Source: Pedobacter psychrotolerans (GTDB taxonomy: Bacteria; Bacteroidota; Bacteroidia; Sphingobacteriales; Sphingobacteriaceae). Taken from it: a DNA stretch of 64,000 bases. A program made the translations under genes and the position numbers. Positions 27,901 through 35,652 of the stretch are shown here, piece by piece. The notes beneath the pieces were generated by a model. That model was not told the origin of the DNA and did not search any database. It was given only the letters and a program-made list of their open reading frames with translations. Where the stretch lies: contig NZ_SLWO01000001.1 in the NCBI RefSeq assembly GCF_004340665.1, forward strand, positions 684,450-748,449. Direction: 5' to 3'. Positions within the stretch are counted from its first letter, which is position 1, and every line of letters begins with the position of its first letter.

Positions 27901-28748
27901 ATAAAAACATTGTCTCTAACTTTTCTAAAGAAAATGGATGGGTAATTTTAAATGATATTGAAGCTGAAATTAAGCGTAAAATCGAAGAGAAAGGAATTCC
28001 CCTTAAGCATTGGGATATTCAGATAAATTATGGGATTAAAACAGGGTTTAACGAAGCCTTTATTATAGATGCAAGTAAGCGTGAAGAACTTCTTAAAAAT
28101 TGTCCAGAAGCTGATGAAATTATACGTCCGATTTTAAGAGGCAGGGACATAAAAAAATATACTGCGAGCTTTGCTGATCAATATATCATAAATACACACA
28201 ATGGATCGAAAAATGGGGCAAAGGCAATTAATGCAAAAAATGATTATCCAGCAATCTTCGAGCACTTACAACAATATGAGACTGCATTAGCGAAAAGGCA
28301 AGATAAAGGGCAACATTGGTCCAATCTCCGAAATTGTGCTTATCTTGAAGATCTGGAGAAAGAAAAAATAATTTGGATTGAGCTTACAGATCATCCAAAT
28401 TTCACTCTAGACAAAACCGGCATTTACCTAAACAACACTATTTTTTTTATGACTGGTTTGCATTTAAAATACTTACTTACATATTTAAATTCGAGATTAT
28501 GCGAATGGTACTTCGACAAAATTGCGGCCACATCAGGTGTTGGAACTCGTAGATGGATAAAAATATACATTGATCAAATCTGCGCAATTAAACCAAATCC
28601 GATACTTGAAGAAGAAATGAACATGCTAGCAGATAAAGCACTTAAAAATAATAGCAAGGAAACATTAAAAGAAATCGACCTGGCATTTTATAAATTGTTT
28701 GATTTAGATTCGGATCAGATTGACGTGGTTGAAAAAGCAAATCTGTAA
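24951..28748 (+). CDS. Type IIG restriction-modification enzyme (nuclease, methylase and specificity in one chain)
   Basis: The start is set at ATG 24951 (MTISYTDIKN); upstream in-frame codons rely on a TTG and look non-coding. The 1265-residue protein has an N-terminal PD-(D/E)xK nuclease (Asp75 in RTDFVI, Glu93-x-Lys95 in FEVKK) and a helical connector. The Eco57I-like N6-adenine methylase has SAM motif DPAVGSGHF at 555 and catalytic NPPY at 854-857. The C-terminal TaqI-like specificity domain runs from about 977 to 1265. It should cut unmodified DNA and methylate its own sites. Codons around residues 977-986 carry one arm of a 27-bp inverted repeat whose other arm lies in a silent specificity cassette, so this chain appears to be one phase of an invertible enzyme. 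AT-rich composition suggests transfer. Confidence 0.93.
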   Translation: MTISYTDIKNSLNKAYRLIKPRRKDLDNFKLKLTNLLSHIDEKESEENVKIHLMDFLKNTFFHPDHLIATNGRTDFVIHTSVSAQSPVGVMFEVKKPTNRVEMITKDNLNARAMHELILYFLRERMDKKNSSLTHLIITNIYEWFVFDATLFEKIFTQSKDLQKAYKEWNSGQKISTTTGLFYNEIVKPFLHELDKEISFAHFDIRHYEKNLRSKSDKDDNKLISLYKFFSPVHLLKLPFVNDSNSLDKGFFTELLHLIGLEEEKEGGKKIIRRLKEGKRNPGSILENTINILEVEDSIRKVPAKLQFGSSKEDRLFNLALDLSITWVNRILFLKLLEAQLLKYHNLDKKYRYLNTNVIRDYDELYKLFFQVLAKRNFDRTPVIQQKYGHIPYLNSSLFEISELEDLTIKVNALDDYLDIPLYVNSVIKKGVSKKDTSVMNTLHYFFEFLDAYDFASVGKEEIQEDNKTIINASVLGLVFEKINGYRDGSIYTPGAVTMFLCNETIRKAVIKKFNDTYSWKCESIGDLRNHLADRRNQKDVLEFNRVLESVKVADPAVGSGHFLVSSLNELIVIKAELGIFADEFGTRIGNVDISIANDELVITDHKTQDFFEYSVNQNTYGKYSVSPDIQKIQQTLFNEKRNIIERCLFGVDINPNSVKICQLRLWIELLKHAYYKSADEASEQLELETLPNIDINIKQGNSLLSKYSLTEDLSDVFKKNQFGIATYKLAVQAYKDAPSKEAKEELRRFIKEIKENFHETVRIRDPRRKKLSELRGQQSLARNNFDLFGQKRAVKDMEGEVKKLQISIDKIELEISEIESNVIYKNAFEWRFEFPEVLDNNGDFEGFEVIIGNPPYIQLQKMGADADALQKQNYATFTRTGDIYCLFYEQAINLLKPGYFFGYITSNKWMRANYGQATRKFFLEKTNPLLLVDFGGYQVFDSATVDTNILLAQKGDYIGETETCLIDKSLGSIEKMSVFISQNKNIVSNFSKENGWVILNDIEAEIKRKIEEKGIPLKHWDIQINYGIKTGFNEAFIIDASKREELLKNCPEADEIIRPILRGRDIKKYTASFADQYIINTHNGSKNGAKAINAKNDYPAIFEHLQQYETALAKRQDKGQHWSNLRNCAYLEDLEKEKIIWIELTDHPNFTLDKTGIYLNNTIFFMTGLHLKYLLTYLNSRLCEWYFDKIAATSGVGTRRWIKIYIDQICAIKPNPILEEEMNMLADKALKNNSKETLKEIDLAFYKLFDLDSDQIDVVEKANL
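27881..27907 (+). repeat. 27-bp inverted repeat, left arm (recombination site)
   Basis: This 27-bp segment inside the restriction gene is perfectly repeated, inverted, at 29741-29767. Within it TTTTTATT (27886-27893) and AATAAAAA (27900-27907) are symmetric arms around AGTCAA, with TC as the central dinucleotide. That layout and size resemble serine-invertase crossover sites (hix-like). The match stops abruptly at both ends of the 27 bp. Confidence 0.85.
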
Positions 28749-28833
28749 TTTAATCGACAGCGATTATAGTTCTATAGTCAGTTTGTTCCTTGGAGTCTAT
28801 AACTGCTATAAATTTATAGATGAAATACTTACT

Positions 28834-29766
28834 TTATAAAATATTAATGAAGCCGATTGCTGCACGCTCTTCAGTTGTCAAATCATATTTATCAAATAAT
28901 AAATTATCAATTCCTAACTCAAGTTCTGAAGTTGGGAGCCCATTTTTTTTATTGTCCTGAATTTCTTCAATTTTTGTTTTGAAAAGGTCGTTTTCTAGAT
29001 CGCTAACTTCTAATACTCTAATAGTCTCAAAGAAGATTTTTCTAAGCTCTCTCGTCCCACCCTGGAGTTCTGGAAATATATCTCTGAAACAGAATTTAAA
29101 AATAGATGAATTTAGAAATGCAGTAAGATAGCCTAAATGTTTGCCTGTAATCATAAAGCATTTGTCATTTAAGTAATTTCCTTCATTATCATAATAGAAC
29201 GGAAGAAATTTAGTCATATTTGGGTAGATAATCTTAGGCATTTGAAAGTTATTCGAATAATTCGATCCAAATCTTTGTAAGGCATACCATTCATATCTGA
29301 TACCTGTTTCTGATTGATTTCTTTGACTCAGACTATCCTTAAATCCTTTTAAATGATCATAAATTGATGGGAAGTCAATTTTAAATTTTTCTTCGGCCAC
29401 TTGAGACGAACCATTTATAGTTGGGTCATTTTGTAACGGAAAATGCCATGGTATGAAAAGTAAGTACTGATCATTTTTTTCAATCCAATATTTATGAATC
29501 TCTCTGCCTCTTAAAATCGGACGTATAATTTCGCCATTTTTAGGCGATGCTTGTATGAGTGCATCCCTTGTTTTTTTATCAATAATGAAAGCTTCATTAT
29601 ACCCTGTCAAAATACCTCTATAAATGTTAATATCCCAGTCTCGTAACGGTGTGCCAACTGCTTCTATTTTCGCTTTTATACTTGCTTCAATCGGTGATAA
29701 TATTACCCAACCATCGGTAGAAGAAAAAGCCCCAATCTGATTTTTATTTTGACTAATAAAAACGCT
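28834..29766 (-). CDS. Silent inverted specificity cassette of the type IIG enzyme
   Basis: This frame encodes 310 residues similar to the C-terminal domain of the adjacent enzyme. SVFISQNKN and GWVIL are shared at the start, then TGYNEAFIID versus TGFNEAFIID, and EIIRPILRGREIHKY versus EIIRPILRGRDIKKY. Later parts differ strongly, as expected for a different target-recognition domain. It has no ATG or obvious promoter of its own; an internal TTG at 29610 would give only 258 residues. It begins exactly in the right arm of the 27-bp inverted repeat and is in the same frame there as the main gene. Inversion of 27881-29767 would produce a full enzyme of about 1287 residues with this specificity. 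Confidence 0.85.
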   Translation of the reverse strand, partial: SVFISQNKNQIGAFSSTDGWVILSPIEASIKAKIEAVGTPLRDWDINIYRGILTGYNEAFIIDKKTRDALIQASPKNGEIIRPILRGREIHKYWIEKNDQYLLFIPWHFPLQNDPTINGSSQVAEEKFKIDFPSIYDHLKGFKDSLSQRNQSETGIRYEWYALQRFGSNYSNNFQMPKIIYPNMTKFLPFYYDNEGNYLNDKCFMITGKHLGYLTAFLNSSIFKFCFRDIFPELQGGTRELRKIFFETIRVLEVSDLENDLFKTKIEEIQDNKKNGLPTSELELGIDNLLFDKYDLTTEERAAIGFINIL

Positions 29767-29767
29767 C
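29741..29767 (-). repeat. 27-bp inverted repeat, right arm (recombination site)
   Basis: This is the perfect inverted copy of 27881-27907, located at the 5' end of the silent cassette and about 100 bases before the recombinase gene. The sequences outside the 27 bp differ from those around the left arm. Confidence 0.85.
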
Positions 29768-29797
29768 CTATAATTTAATTACTTTAAGTGCTAATAA

Positions 29798-29827
29798 ATT
29801 GTGTGGCTAAATTAAAAGATACATTTG
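29798..29827 (+). promoter_or_regulatory. Promoter of the recombinase gene
   Basis: ATTG at 29798-29801 and TACATTTG at 29820-29827, 18 bases apart, fit the Bacteroidota -33/-7 consensus (TTTG, then TAnnTTTG). The start codon is 37 bases downstream. The promoter lies outside the invertible segment, so recombinase expression should not depend on orientation. Confidence 0.6.
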
Positions 29828-29863
29828 TTGTCATTAATATTAGATACTTAAAATAACAGCAAT

Positions 29864-30463
29864 ATGAATTACGGCTACATCCGCATTAGTACAGATAAGC
29901 AAACTACCGAAAATCAACGGTTTGAGATCCTAAACTTTACTAAACTTAAAACTTTTGATATTGAAGAATGGATAGAAGAAACGATAAGTTCTACCAAAAA
30001 ACTAGATGTAAGGAAATTTGGAGAATTATTAAATAGAATGAAAAAAGGGGATATATTGGTGGTCTCGGAATTGTCTCGTTTAGGAAGAAATCTCATGCAA
30101 ATTATGAAAATACTGCACGATTGCATGGAAAAAGATGTGATGGTTTACACTGTAAAAGAAAACTATGAGCTGGGAAATAATATAAATTCGAAAGTATTGG
30201 CATTCGCTTTTGGGCTTTCAGCAGAAATTGAACGTAATCTTATCTCACAAAGGACAAAAGAAGCACTAGCTAGAAGAAAAGCTGAAGGACAAATATTGGG
30301 TAGGCCAAAAGGTAGTCGTTCTCAAATTCGTAAGCTTACTGGTAAAGAAGAAGAGATCAAAAACCTTATGGCTAGAAAAATTTCTTACAGTGCTATTGGA
30401 AGAATTTTAGGTGTTCATAGATTAACTGTCTCTTCATTTGCTAAAGACGAGATAAAATTATAA
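29864..30463 (+). CDS. Serine recombinase / DNA invertase (Hin/Pin-like)
   Basis: The 199-residue protein is the usual length of small serine invertases. The catalytic Ser9 lies in YGYIRIST, and the conserved SELSRLGRN and AEIERNLISQRTKEAL segments follow. The long helix leads to a GRPKGS linker and a C-terminal helix-turn-helix (ISYSAIGRILGVHRLTVSSF). This family inverts DNA between short inverted sites. It is placed directly beside the 27-bp inverted repeats and the silent specificity cassette, so its likely job is to switch the restriction enzyme's specificity. A resolvase role for another element is less likely, because no other element genes are present. Confidence 0.92.
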   Translation: MNYGYIRISTDKQTTENQRFEILNFTKLKTFDIEEWIEETISSTKKLDVRKFGELLNRMKKGDILVVSELSRLGRNLMQIMKILHDCMEKDVMVYTVKENYELGNNINSKVLAFAFGLSAEIERNLISQRTKEALARRKAEGQILGRPKGSRSQIRKLTGKEEEIKNLMARKISYSAIGRILGVHRLTVSSFAKDEIKL

Positions 30464-30521
30464 TCTCCTTTTTTTTATAATCTTAATAATAATTTCCTTT
30501 TTATATAAAGAGCTAAAAGCA

Positions 30522-30551
30522 AAAAGCCCAATCATCACTGATCGGGCTTTT
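30522..30551 (+). terminator. Rho-independent terminator after the recombinase gene
   Basis: AAAAGCCC (30522-30529) pairs with GGGCTTTT (30544-30551). The inner ATC/GAT can extend the stem after one mismatch, and TACTTTT follows. It lies 58 bases after the recombinase stop. Confidence 0.75.
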
Positions 30552-30664
30552 ACTTTTATAGCAAATTTGTCTATCTACCCTTCAATATCTCTACTTTTCT
30601 CCCTCTCACTCGCTAACAATCTTTCGTACAATTCCTTATTTGCATCTAACGCTTCTATTAATTT

Positions 30665-31412
30665 GCCGTTAGGCGGATAGGGGTTTGTATGTAAAGTTCA
30701 AAGATTCCTCCATTGCGGTCGGAATGACGATTTCTCTGAGTGGGATCGTTTTTTATCGTCACTTCTCTTTCAGGGGAAAGGTGCCTTTAGGCGGATAGGG
30801 GTTTGTATGCAAAGTTCAAAGATTCCTCCACTGCGGTCGGAATGACGATTCTCTGAATGGGATTTGTCTTGTCCTAACCACCCCCAGCCCCTCCTTGAAA
30901 AAAAGGAGGGGAGTTTATTTTACGATGTGGGTTTCGAGAAATGTTATTTTCCATCGCCCTTTCTCTTTCAGGGGAAAGGTGTCGCTAGGCGGATAGGGGT
31001 TTGTATGCAAGGTTCAAAGATTCCTCCACTGCGGTCGGAATGACGATTTCTCTGAATGGGATTTGTTTTGTCTTGTCCTAACCACCCCCAGCCCCTCCTT
31101 GAAAAAAAGGAGGGGAGTCGGATTTTACGATATGGGTTTCGAGAAATGTTATTTTCATCGCCTTTTCCTTTTCAGGGGAAAGGTGCCGCTAGGCGGATGG
31201 GGGTTTATCACTTTGTATACAACGTTCAAAGATTCCTCAACTGCGGTCGGAATGACGATTTCTTTGAATGGGATTTGTCTTGTCCTAACCACCCCTAGCC
31301 CCTCCATGAAAAAAAGGAGGGGAGTTTATTTTACGATGTGGGTTTCGAGAAATGTTATTTTCCATCGCCCTTTCTCTTTCAGGTTAAAGGTGCCGTTAGG
31401 CGGATAGGGGCT
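30665..31412. repeat. Tandem intergenic repeats of about 200 bp with strong hairpins
   Basis: Starts of the shared motif GCCGTTAGGCGGATAGGGG lie at about 30665, 30783, 30981, 31185 and 31392. They give one short unit (118 bp) and three of 198-207 bp. Each long unit holds a strong hairpin (for example 30888-30896 with 30903-30911, CCCCTCCTT/AAGGAGGGG). Each unit also has GCGGTCGGAATGACGATT. A further copy of the end motif is at about 23320-23345. Open frames across the array are repeat translations. It probably arose by duplication of a dispersed intergenic element. Confidence 0.85.
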
Positions 31413-31547
31413 CTACTGCATGATTATTGAATTCTCAGTGTTAAAGCTTGCAAATAAGTGATGAGAAAGCATTATAAAGCATTAGCGTGGAACTTTGATA
31501 AAACCTGATTGCAGATTGATTGTTATTAATTTATATACTTATGAGAT

Positions 31548-31820
31548 ATGGAAGAGCAAGAAAGAAAGAATGAAAATTTAAGAGACCCAAAATCTACACA
31601 ATCACCAGATCGGTCAAATATGCCTGATAACCAGGTTCCCCGCCACCGCAGTAATGAAAACAGCAAAATTAATGAAGTACAAAGTGATGCTGAATTTTTA
31701 AGCCGTGAAGTAGGGGAAGGTGATTTTGGATCAGAAGAGGCCAGGGCAGATCCTGAAAAAGGAAATCCCGGAGAAGCGGGTAACATGCCAAATACGGCTA
31801 ATCAAGATGCTCCAAAATAA
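31548..31820 (+). CDS. Small hydrophilic, probably disordered protein
   Basis: The 90-residue protein is rich in Glu, Asp, Asn, Pro and Ser and has no hydrophobic core, Cys or signal peptide (for example DAEFLSREVGEGDFGSEEA). It resembles the small hydrophilic stress-type proteins often found in Pedobacter-like genomes, but I cannot name a family. ATG start and normal spacing support a real gene. The gene stands alone between the repeat array and a 700-bp gap. Confidence 0.65.
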   Translation: MEEQERKNENLRDPKSTQSPDRSNMPDNQVPRHRSNENSKINEVQSDAEFLSREVGEGDFGSEEARADPEKGNPGEAGNMPNTANQDAPK

Positions 31821-31835
31821 CAGGGTTAATGAATA

Positions 31836-31881
31836 AATTATCGGATGAATATTGCGAGTTGTAGATATTTATCCGATAATT
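31836..31881 (+). terminator. Possible terminator hairpin
   Basis: An 11-bp perfect stem (31836-31846 with 31871-31881; arm AATTATCGGAT) spans a 24-base loop, just after the small hydrophilic protein gene. No long T-run follows. Confidence 0.4.
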
Positions 31882-32531
31882 AAATTAGTATTCCTAACTC
31901 TTACGATTCCATTTTATCTGCATACACTCGAATCTAAATTTGCGTTGCAATTTCTTTAAGCAAAATTAACCTCTCATTTCTAAATAAATTTGAAAGTGCT
32001 TCTGCGCTTCATCCATTATTTCTTTGCTCAATATTTCCATCTCTGAACCTCTGCTTTTTGCCTAATTAACATTGTGAATGTTTAGTGCTTTATCTCCAAC
32101 CCCAACTATTCGAAAGTAGATATGGAAGCAACAAAAATCCCTATCTGGTTTTCCACTTAATCAAATGCATTTACTGTTCATCTCCAATTAAATCTGCTGT
32201 TGTAACTGGCCTTTGAAGGGGAGATTATGTTAGCGAATAGGTACAGCATTTAAGAAGTTTTAACTGATTATTACTACTCATGGTGCATGTAATTGCGTTG
32301 TTTCGCGCTTTGATCATTTAAACTACCCTAAACGATAAAGGATAAACCCCCGTTTCTCGATCAGCAAAAACTTAGGGCTTTGCAATAATGTTGAAACCTT
32401 AAACAATGCGAAAGATCTCTTAACAGAAACATTGATTAAAGGTGTAATGTCATTAAGCATTTTTAATGGCATTCATTAAGCCCGATTGGGTTTAAGGAAA
32501 TATTTAAAATGAACAGATAAATTGTAAAACT
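31882..32531. other. Intergenic region without recognisable genes
   Basis: All frames are broken by stops and no RNA gene or repeat from elsewhere in the window was recognised. It may hold the promoter of the small lipoprotein that follows, but no good consensus match was seen. Confidence 0.4.
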
Positions 32532-32783
32532 ATGAAAGCGAAATTATTAGTAACAGCATTGGCCATATCATTAGGTTTGGCCGCATGTGGCGGGAATCAG
32601 TCAGAAAATCAATCAGAAGGAACGGAACAACAATTGGATACCAATGTAACCGATACCAATAGTTTTGATAGTTCTCAAACAAATGGTACTTCTGCAAGCG
32701 ACGGTACTACAACGGGTGGCAGTACAACGGGAAGTGCTACCAGTGATTCTACAGCCAACGCACCTACGGGTTCAACTCCTTAA
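32532..32783 (+). CDS. Small low-complexity lipoprotein
   Basis: The 83-residue protein has a lipoprotein signal (LAISLGLAACGGN, lipidated Cys at about residue 19). The remainder is Ser/Thr/Gly/Asn/Gln-rich with no aromatic residues beyond one Phe (for example TTTGGSTTGSATSD). It is an envelope-anchored, unstructured peptide of unknown role. Lipidation is predicted from sequence. A good terminator follows 24 bases downstream, so it forms a single-gene unit. Confidence 0.8.
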   Translation: MKAKLLVTALAISLGLAACGGNQSENQSEGTEQQLDTNVTDTNSFDSSQTNGTSASDGTTTGGSTTGSATSDSTANAPTGSTP

Positions 32784-32806
32784 AAATTAAACACATGAAT
32801 TACCTT

Positions 32807-32842
32807 CACCCATTTCATATATTGGAATGGGTGTTTTTTTTT
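32807..32842 (+). terminator. Rho-independent terminator
   Basis: A 10-bp stem with one G-U pair (32807-32816 with 32824-32833; arm CACCCATTTC) and a 7-base loop is followed by nine T residues. It lies 24 bases after the lipoprotein gene. Confidence 0.85.
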
Positions 32843-33092
32843 GAATAAAATGCTGTTATCTTTATCTGGCTTGATGTTGGTATTACGATAGGTATAGTTT
32901 TTAGGTTACGGACCAATTTATGCTCAACTGTTTTAGAAGTGATCATATTCAATAATCGGCATGTTTTCATTACCGGTTTAATCACCGTATATATACGTTT
33001 TTTGCTTTATGAATCATGTTTTTGACTGACAGGGCTTTCTCAAAGCAGAGAAAGATGTTGTATCTTGCGAGTTATTATCCTATTTAATTCAC

Positions 33093-34238
33093 ATGCAGAA
33101 TACAGTCCAGCAATTACAGGACGAAATTACCTCACTAAAGGAACTGATTGAACAGACGGCAATTAATCAGGAGGAAAAAGATCGTCTCCAGGAGGAATAC
33201 CAGCGCAGTCAAAATCGGTTTCGAACCATCTTTGAGCAATCTAGTCTAGGGAAAAAAATCATTGATGCAGATTTGCGGATCACTAAGGTGAATCAGGCTT
33301 TGCTCAATATTCTGGGCTATACGCAGGAAGAAATGCTGGGTAAAAAGATCACAGATTTATCGATAGGAAAATTTAAAGCCGACTGGAAAAAGCTTCAGCA
33401 TACATTGTGGACCACAGATATGTCTTCTTTTAGTATTGATACCTGCTTAATTAAAAAGGATAATACATCGGTATGGGTACATGTGACTACTATACTCATC
33501 GAAGATGAGGACAAGATGTTGGGGTATACCATTATTGAAGATGTATCTGAAAGAAAAGAGTTGGAGCGATTGAGGAACCTCGTCACGCAGCAGCAACAAA
33601 GGCATCATCTTGCAGAAATGGTTTTGAACGCTCAGGAAGAGGAGCGGAGGAGGATTGCAGAAAGTTTACATCATGGTTTAGGGCAGGTACTGTTTGGTGT
33701 TAAGCTGAGTTTAAATAAAATTAAATTTAATGGAGAACATGAACAGCATGGCAATGAAGATGCGCTCCGATACTCTATGAATCTATTGAATGATTCAATT
33801 ATTGAATGTCGGAGAATTTCACATGATCTGATACCTACACTTCTTGAAGACAGGGGTTTGAAATCGGCGGTTGAAGATATCTGCCGTCAATTAAGTAATA
33901 CCGTTAAGTTTTATTGTACGGTGAAAGGGTTGGAAGAACGGATTAATCCGGTTATTGAAACGGCGATATACCGAATGGTTCAGGAACTCATGATGAACAT
34001 TATCAAACATGCCCAGGCAAGTTTCGGACGAGTTAGCATAAAAGAACATGGTGATGAAATACATGTTGAGGTGGAGGATAATGGCAAAGGATTTGAAACC
34101 ATTGATACGGAACCTGTGGGCATTGGCCTGCAAACCATTCGTTATAAGGTTAACCTGTTAGGTGGTACATTTAATATCTCTTCTACTTTGGGTAAAGGAA
34201 CTCAAATATCTATTGTCATTCCTCAAAAAGCGATCTAA
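33093..34238 (+). CDS. PAS-domain sensor histidine kinase of the NarX/DesK (HisKA_3) class
   Basis: The 381-residue soluble protein has an N-terminal coiled coil (1-40) and a PAS domain (about 40-155; RFRTIFEQSSLGKKIID, then YTIIEDVSERKELE). A HisKA_3 helix has His193 in IAESLHHGLGQ. The HATPase domain (MVQELMMNIIKHAQA, then VEDNGKGF and GIGLQTIRYKV) completes it. The residue after the phospho-acceptor His is His rather than the usual Asp/Asn. Its cognate regulator is probably the convergent NarL-like receiver at 34249-34668. Confidence 0.92.
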   Translation: MQNTVQQLQDEITSLKELIEQTAINQEEKDRLQEEYQRSQNRFRTIFEQSSLGKKIIDADLRITKVNQALLNILGYTQEEMLGKKITDLSIGKFKADWKKLQHTLWTTDMSSFSIDTCLIKKDNTSVWVHVTTILIEDEDKMLGYTIIEDVSERKELERLRNLVTQQQQRHHLAEMVLNAQEEERRRIAESLHHGLGQVLFGVKLSLNKIKFNGEHEQHGNEDALRYSMNLLNDSIIECRRISHDLIPTLLEDRGLKSAVEDICRQLSNTVKFYCTVKGLEERINPVIETAIYRMVQELMMNIIKHAQASFGRVSIKEHGDEIHVEVEDNGKGFETIDTEPVGIGLQTIRYKVNLLGGTFNISSTLGKGTQISIVIPQKAI

Positions 34239-34248
34239 AATTTTAATA

Positions 34249-34668
34249 TCAATGAGAACGGATCATCGCTATTAGCGCATTAAAATCTTCGGTTTTTGAT
34301 ATATAGCCGCTAACACCTGCTTCTTTCGCTGTCTGATCAAAATTGTGGGTATCTGTTAACGTAAGGATAAATACGCGTATTTTATTTGATAATGCCAGTG
34401 CACTTTGGGTTAGCTGTAGTCCATTCATTCCGGGCATATGCAAATCAGCAAGTAAAACGTCAGTTTGCAAGCCATCTTCTAGCATTTGCATGGCTTCTTC
34501 TCCGTTTGATGCGACTGAAACTACTTCCATATCAGGTTGTTCTGAAAGAAGGGCATGTAATCCCTTACGCACAATTTCATGGTCATCTACAACGAGTATT
34601 CTAATGTTATCTAACGACTTCGTTGCAAGATCTGGCTGCTGGTTAACTCCGTTTTGAGGTTTTTTCAT
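34249..34668 (-). CDS. NarL-like receiver domain without DNA-binding domain
   Basis: The ATG at 34668 (MKKPQNGVN) is preferred over the longer frame. The 139-residue protein has a receiver with VVDDHEIVRKGLHALL typical of NarL/FixJ regulators and Asp75 in LLADLHMPG. The switch residues are LTLTDTHN and YISKTED. It ends at the receiver: the LuxR-type HTH normally following is absent, with no sign of a frameshifted HTH downstream. It may act by protein contact or as a phosphate sink for the adjacent PAS kinase. Confidence 0.85.
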   Translation of the reverse strand: MKKPQNGVNQQPDLATKSLDNIRILVVDDHEIVRKGLHALLSEQPDMEVVSVASNGEEAMQMLEDGLQTDVLLADLHMPGMNGLQLTQSALALSNKIRVFILTLTDTHNFDQTAKEAGVSGYISKTEDFNALIAMIRSH

Positions 34669-34863
34669 TTGATGCAAATATGTAAGTCTACTGAATTTAC
34701 TATCAAAACCTTTAACACAGGCCGGATAATGTAGATGCAATTATCATATATACGCTTACAGCAATTATTTGTTTTCCTAAAATGGGAAAAATACGGATTG
34801 AGCTATCTGATGATGATAATATTTAATCAATACATCAATTTTATTGCACTTAAATAGTTTGAA

Positions 34864-35088
34864 TTATATGAGTGCATCTTGTGCAGATTCTTTGGGTGGA
34901 TGCAAAACCATAACATTTGTAGCTGCTAAAGACCAGTTTTTAAAGGAGATTTCAAAGGTAACCAAGTCTCCCTTGTTAGGAACACCATTAGTGTCTTCTA
35001 CATGAAATCTAATTTTTTGATTATTAGAATCTCTGATTAATCCAATTCCTGCTGTTTTGCTTATTGAAATAATAAATCCTGATCGCAT
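34864..35088 (-). CDS. Cold-shock-domain-like small protein
   Basis: The 74-residue protein has the size and pattern of a CSD OB-fold: GFIISISKTAGIGLIRDSN at the start and IRFHVEDTNG where RNP motifs lie. KGDLVTFEISFKN and ATNV follow at the end. The aromatic RNP1 residues of classical CspA (KGFGFI) are replaced (GIGLI), so nucleic-acid binding may be altered. It could act as an RNA chaperone; that is family knowledge applied with caution. Confidence 0.7.
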   Translation of the reverse strand: MRSGFIISISKTAGIGLIRDSNNQKIRFHVEDTNGVPNKGDLVTFEISFKNWSLAATNVMVLHPPKESAQDALI

Positions 35089-35292
35089 ATATATAATTAA
35101 TGTATGGGTGAATTTTTAAATTATTGAAAATATATAATGGTATAAGCTCCAAGAGCAGCTAAAAAATAAGTGTATATATCTCGTTTGTTATGTATCGTTT
35201 GCTTGATTAATGGGTAATGATCTTATTGAACTAACTTTATATAAGCCAGTTTTAATTTATGGCTATATGAATTGATGAGCGATAGTATTACA

Positions 35293-35652
35293 TTAAACAG
35301 CTATCAGGTTGGCAACTTCTTGATTTAACCTGGTGTATTCAAATGGTTTAAACAGAACGGCATCAGCTTTATTTTCCCTGGCATATACCTGGCTTTCTAA
35401 CATGGCAGTCATGAGCATGATTGGAATATGACTTGTAAGTCTGTTTTCTTTTAAAGCATTACAAATATCCCTACCATCATAGGTATCCAGGATAATATCC
35501 ATCAGGATGAGGTCAGGGTCAAAAGTTTTGATGGTATCTTGTAATATCTCTGCTTCATGGATACAGGCCACTTCGTAATGTTGATCTTCTAATATTAACT
35601 GGATGACTTCAGCATTGCTAAAGTCGTTTTCCAATACAAGAATTTTAGCCAT
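35293..35652 (-). CDS. Single-domain response regulator
   Basis: The 119-residue receiver-only protein has acidic residues at the start (LENDFSN), phospho-acceptor Asp52 in LILMDIILD, Thr in MLMTAML and Lys in LFKPFEY. It is a likely paralogue of 20532-20891. No kinase is adjacent, so the partner is unknown. Confidence 0.88.
   Translation of the reverse strand: MAKILVLENDFSNAEVIQLILEDQHYEVACIHEAEILQDTIKTFDPDLILMDIILDTYDGRDICNALKENRLTSHIPIMLMTAMLESQVYARENKADAVLFKPFEYTRLNQEVANLIAV

Noticed and set aside
24951..30463. BREX, DISARM or type I restriction system
   Set aside because: Only a single-chain nuclease-methylase, a specificity cassette and a recombinase are present; no pglZ, brxL, drm, hsdS or hsdR genes.
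29864..30463. Prophage or transposon resolvase
   Set aside because: No phage, transposase or conjugation genes nearby; position beside matching inverted repeats favours a local invertase.
31056..31407. Overlapping open frames of 80-114 codons in the 31-kb repeat region
   Set aside because: They are translations of the tandem intergenic repeat, in several frames, with no coding features.
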